From Tridacna crocea (Eukaryota; Mollusca; Bivalvia; Cardiida; Cardiidae), in NCBI GenBank assembly GCA_943736015.1, contig OX031059.1, positions 49,797,159 to 49,861,158 of the forward strand: a stretch of DNA of 64,000 nt, given 5' to 3'. A program made the position numbers and the translations under genes. The notes beneath the pieces are model-generated. The model was not told the DNA's origin, did no database searches, and saw only the letters and a list, made by a program, of their open reading frames with translations. Below are positions 61,659 to 64,000 of this stretch, piece by piece (position 1 is the stretch's first letter; each line of letters opens with the position of its first letter).

Positions 61659-61926
61659 TTTAACCCTGTACTGCTCAAGGCAGACTTTTAATGACCCTGG
61701 AAAAGAAGCCTTTTGAAAACATTTTAGGAAAAAAGAGAAAATACTGGTAACCAGCATTGTCTCCTTTTCCCATTAGAAATTGCAACATTTGAGCCACACT
61801 GAAATTGTCGACTGCATATGCTTGCAATTTGGGTAAGGCTAAATTTTGTTAAACTTTTGAGCCACACTTAAATTGTTGTCTGCATAATTATGCTCTCAAT
61901 TTGGACAAGGCTAAATTTTGTTGAAC
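61659..61926 (+). mobile_element. THE with duplicated R arm, starting 11 bp after an exon
   Basis: TTAACCCTGTACTGCTCAAG start; right stem shortened; R arm (TTGAGCCACACTGAAATTGT ... GGCTAAATTTTGTT) present twice (about 61790-61855 and 61857-61925). Confidence 0.8.
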
Positions 61927-62057
61927 TGGTCTTAATAATTATGTTGTCTCTAGTTCTTTGCAAGTCAAAGTGATAATATTGATTGACACATATTTCTACT
62001 GTACTGGGTAACAAATTTTAGACGAGCATTTTCAGGTGACATGTTTAATGTGGCTGA

Positions 62058-62532
62058 TTAACTCTTTACCAAACATCAAATTTATAGACTGTTCCAAATT
62101 GAAAACATTTGCAAAGGACAAAATATATGTGACTGAAGAATCGAAATTTGATATGGGAAGGGTAGAAAACTTTCTCCATTTTCCACAATGTTTTCAAAAG
62201 GCTTCTACCTCTGGGGCCCGCCCGGGTGGCTCAGTGGTGAGCGTGTCGGACTCATGACCTGGTGGTTGTGAGTTTGATACCCGGTAGAGGCGAACTTTCT
62301 TTCCGGCGTACTTTCGCCTCTCACCACTGCTAAAGCATGTGAGAAAAGTAGTCGGTAGCTTTGGAAAGAAATTAGTGTTAGTACCGGTGTGAGAAAGCCA
62401 GGAAACACATCTGCGTCACAGACCGCCATGATATGACCTTAGCTGTTAAAGTGGCGTTAAACCCCAACACAACCAACCAACCAAATCTACCTCTGGGTCG
62501 TCAAGAGTCGTGATTGTGTGGTAAAGGGTTAA
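62058..62532 (-). mobile_element. THE interrupted by a full SINE
   Basis: TTAACTCTTTACCAAACATC start, left stem lost, right arm TTTCCACAATGTTTTCAAAA; L arm cut at TCTACCTCTGGG and resumed after the SINE; ends ATTGTGTGGTAAAGGGTTAA. Confidence 0.9.
62216..62485 (+). mobile_element. Full-length tRNA-derived SINE with target-site duplication
   Basis: Head GCCCGCCCGGGTGGCTCAGT (A box GGCTCAGTGGTGAG), B box GGTTGTGAGTTTGATACC, body TTTCGCCTCTCACCACTGC, tail AACCAACCAACCAAA. Flanked by TCTACCTCTGGG at 62204-62215 and 62486-62497. Confidence 0.93.
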
Positions 62533-62547
62533 AAAAGTCAAGAGGAA

Positions 62548-62665
62548 AAAGGTAGAATTTGTCTTTGTAAAAGACATTTTTGTAACCAAATTTTTTTTCC
62601 TTTTTCCAAAATATTTCAGTAGCCTTCTTTCTATTGATGATTAAACCATGGGATGTTTTGGAAGA
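62548..62665 (-). mobile_element. THE, decayed
   Basis: AAAAAGGTAGAATTTGTC, TTTTCCAAAATATTTCAGTA, ATGGGATGTTTTGGAAGAGG. Confidence 0.5.
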
Positions 62666-62750
62666 GGTTTCTGTCTCAACATTGTTGCATGGAATAATAA
62701 AACTTAATGACCAACTTCTCCTTCTGCCACAACCTTTTCATCCTGATTAA

Positions 62751-62928
62751 TTAACCCATTACCACACAATCCCTACTTTTGACACCCCTGAGCATTTTCT
62801 CCTTTTCCGACAAAGTTTTCTACCCTTCACAAAATAAATTTCAAATTTTCAGTCACTTTTACTTTGTCGTCTGCAAGTGCTTTTGATTTGGAAAAGTAAA
62901 AAAAAATTGTTGTTTAGTAATGAGTAAA
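62751..62928 (+). mobile_element. THE, subfamily B, left stem deleted
   Basis: TTAACCCATTACCACACAAT, then CACCCCTGAG joined directly to CATTTTCTCCTTTTCCGACA; R arm GTCGTCTGCAAGTGC; ends TTAGTAATGAGTAAA. Confidence 0.88.
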
Positions 62929-62984
62929 TGTATCTATCCATATTTTAAGTTATTTTCCATATTTGACAAAATCTACTTTCATCT

Positions 62985-63211
62985 TTAACTCAATAATAAA
63001 CGACAATATTTTAGGCTTGTCCATAATTGAAAGCATTTGCAGACAACAAAATAAAAGTGACAGAAAACTTGAAATTTGTTTTGTGAAGGGTAGAAACATT
63101 GTTGGAAAAGGAGAAAATGCTGGTTACCAGCATTTTCTCCTTTCCACAATGTTTTCTAAAGGCTTCTTTCTCAGGGGCGTCAAAAGTAGGGATTGTGTGG
63201 TAAAGGGTTAA
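62985..63211 (-). mobile_element. THE, near full length
   Basis: TTAACTCAATAATAAACGAC, TTTTAGGCTTGTCCATAATT, stem CATTGTTGG/TCCACAATG, GGTTACC; ends ATTGTGTGGTAAAGGGTTAA. Confidence 0.92.
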
Positions 63212-63497
63212 TTTGCCATCAGGAGGAAATGTGGGTTAAGGATACAAAAAGATGCTTGTTTATAAAACTAAATTGACATAGCCATGGGACATTACTGTGA
63301 AATCTTTATCAAAAATTAATAAAATGAAGCCTCATTTCACGCCATGTTTTTATCGCTGATTTTAAGAATAGATCACATTCAGCAAATCTCCATAAAATCT
63401 GATGATCAGTCAATGAAACAAGCTTCAGGCAATTTAGCAGCACATGATCACTATTTAATTTTCATGGGCCTTTCACAACCATAGTTACCATTGCAGC
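63212..63497. other. Unassigned sequence
   Basis: Nothing recognised. Confidence 0.4.
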
Positions 63498-63555
63498 CAG
63501 TGTAGATCAAGATCAGACTGCACAAAATGTGCAGTCTGATCTTTGATCTACACTG
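63498..63555. repeat. GATCAGACTGCAC palindrome element, best copy
   Basis: CAGTGTAGATCAAGATCAGA, CTGCAC then AAAAT then the inverse arm to GATCTACACTG; one-base bulge only. Confidence 0.85.
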
Positions 63556-64000
63556 TCTGTTTTGCATAGATATTCTGAAACAGTATGACCATAAAATTTC
63601 AGTTATATGGGTCCTAATTATAGATTGAAAAGCCTATAGGATTTTTTCTGGGCTCTAAGGGTTAAAAATTATCAACTTTGACAAAATCCTTGGAGAGTGG
63701 AGCACTTTGGGAAGAAGAGAGTAATCGCCATAAAAAATAATCTTGATCTGTTACAATGAGAACTTTTTTTTTTCGAATCGAATGAAAAATGCCGGATGAG
63801 AGAGCCTTTTGATGGTTTAGATGGTAAATTCCAGGCATGAGTACTATCATGCTTTTGCAATGTGGGTTTAACACTGTATTTCGAACACAACCACAGCTTA
63901 CTGATTCATGCTATATGTGGGTCTCACCAAAACTAAGTTTGGGCACTGTGATGTCTTGCCCATGGACACTTGCTTATACTGGTAACCTTTGCAGCAAGCA
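63556..64000. other. Unassigned sequence to window end
   Basis: No exon or THE seen; overlapping short minus-strand ORFs at 63662-63890 have no recognisable content. Confidence 0.4.

Noticed and set aside
62216-62300. tRNA gene
   Set aside because: A and B boxes are present but the sequence continues into a SINE body and tail with a target duplication; the acceptor stem does not pair. The same applies to heads at 10631, 41610, 43455 and 55640.
1886-63211. Dozens of 60-110-codon ORFs with recurring GKGENAGNQHFLLFPQCF or GKRRKCWLPAFSPFPTMF
   Set aside because: They are translations of the THE palindrome and arms in different frames and strands; no conserved reading frame across copies, and frames are broken by single-base changes.
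1886-63211. POU octamer sites (ATTTGCAG in R arms)
   Set aside because: One base off the ATTTGCAT octamer and explained by R-arm ancestry; no independent support for function.

Overview
The window looks like animal nuclear DNA, most likely from a bivalve mollusc. It is AT-rich and contains GT-AG introns of up to 11 kb, tRNA-derived SINEs ending in short CCAA-type repeats, the 'AAGGTCAAGGTCACAGTGA' tandem repeat common in bivalve assemblies, and a very heavy load of small non-coding transposons. The bivalve assignment rests on repeat style from memory, not on a search. No bacterial-type gene is present.

Gene content: eight small exons on the + strand join with fully consistent splice phases into one open reading frame of 849 nt (283 codons), open at both ends: 15855-15922, 27317-27438, 38100-38189, 48484-48579, 53722-53785, 54749-55002, 60259-60357 and 61592-61647. 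The product is Ser/Thr/Tyr/Ala-rich and of low complexity. It resembles the N-terminal transactivation region of Eyes absent (EYA) proteins: a KKQK-type start, a YPHI...VPVSEN segment like the YxHIL...VPVSE of EYA3, an MKP segment, and a final YSQQ just where vertebrate EYAs read SQQDYPSY. The start codon lies upstream of 15855 and the conserved phosphatase domain downstream of the window. I call it a probable eya gene (about 0.6).

Repeats: introns and flanks are dominated by one family that I name the TTAA-hairpin element (THE). A full copy is about 228 bp and runs TTAA, a terminal inverted repeat (CYCWTTACCA), an L arm (CACAATCCC...CCTGAGAAAGAAGCC), a central near-perfect palindrome of about 65 bp (AAAACATTGTGGG ... 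GGTAACC ... CCCACAATGTTTT), an R arm (CTACCCTTCC...GTCGTCTGCAAATGC...GGACCAGTCTAAAATTTTGTCG), the inverse TIR (TGGTRAWGRG) and TTAA. '+' means the L arm comes first. Subfamilies as used here: A (CTCTTTACCA, CCCGACTTTT), B (CCCATTACCA, CCCTACTTTTGACGCCCC), C (CCCTTTCCCAAAC, AAGCCCTGG, hairpin core GCTCGTAACGAGC) and D (A-like TIR with CCCTGGTTTTTAC and AGCACTTGCAG). By eye there are roughly 130 full, partial or decayed copies, covering about a third of the window. The TTAA ends suggest a piggyBac-type non-autonomous element (inference). No transposase gene is present.

Other repeats are a second MITE family (CAGAGCTC ends; 601, 4240, 21021, 30218), short palindromes built on GATCAGACTGCAC, several SINE families (one with its A-box region amplified eight times as a 42-bp tandem at 10631), a 32-bp satellite at 24.2-25.6 kb, a 157-bp tandem at 19.9-20.5 kb, and foldback or TIR elements at 55.2, 56.2, 56.5 and 60.4 kb.

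Layout: 1-15.8 kb is upstream or 5' intron packed with THEs; 15.9-53.7 kb holds four large introns made mostly of THEs, satellite and SINEs; 53.7-61.6 kb is the exon-dense part; 61.6-64 kb is the start of the next intron. The most interesting signals are in the THEs. Their hairpin arms change together between lineages, the central base flips, copies are chained through shared TTAA sites, and L-L and R-R rearranged forms occur.
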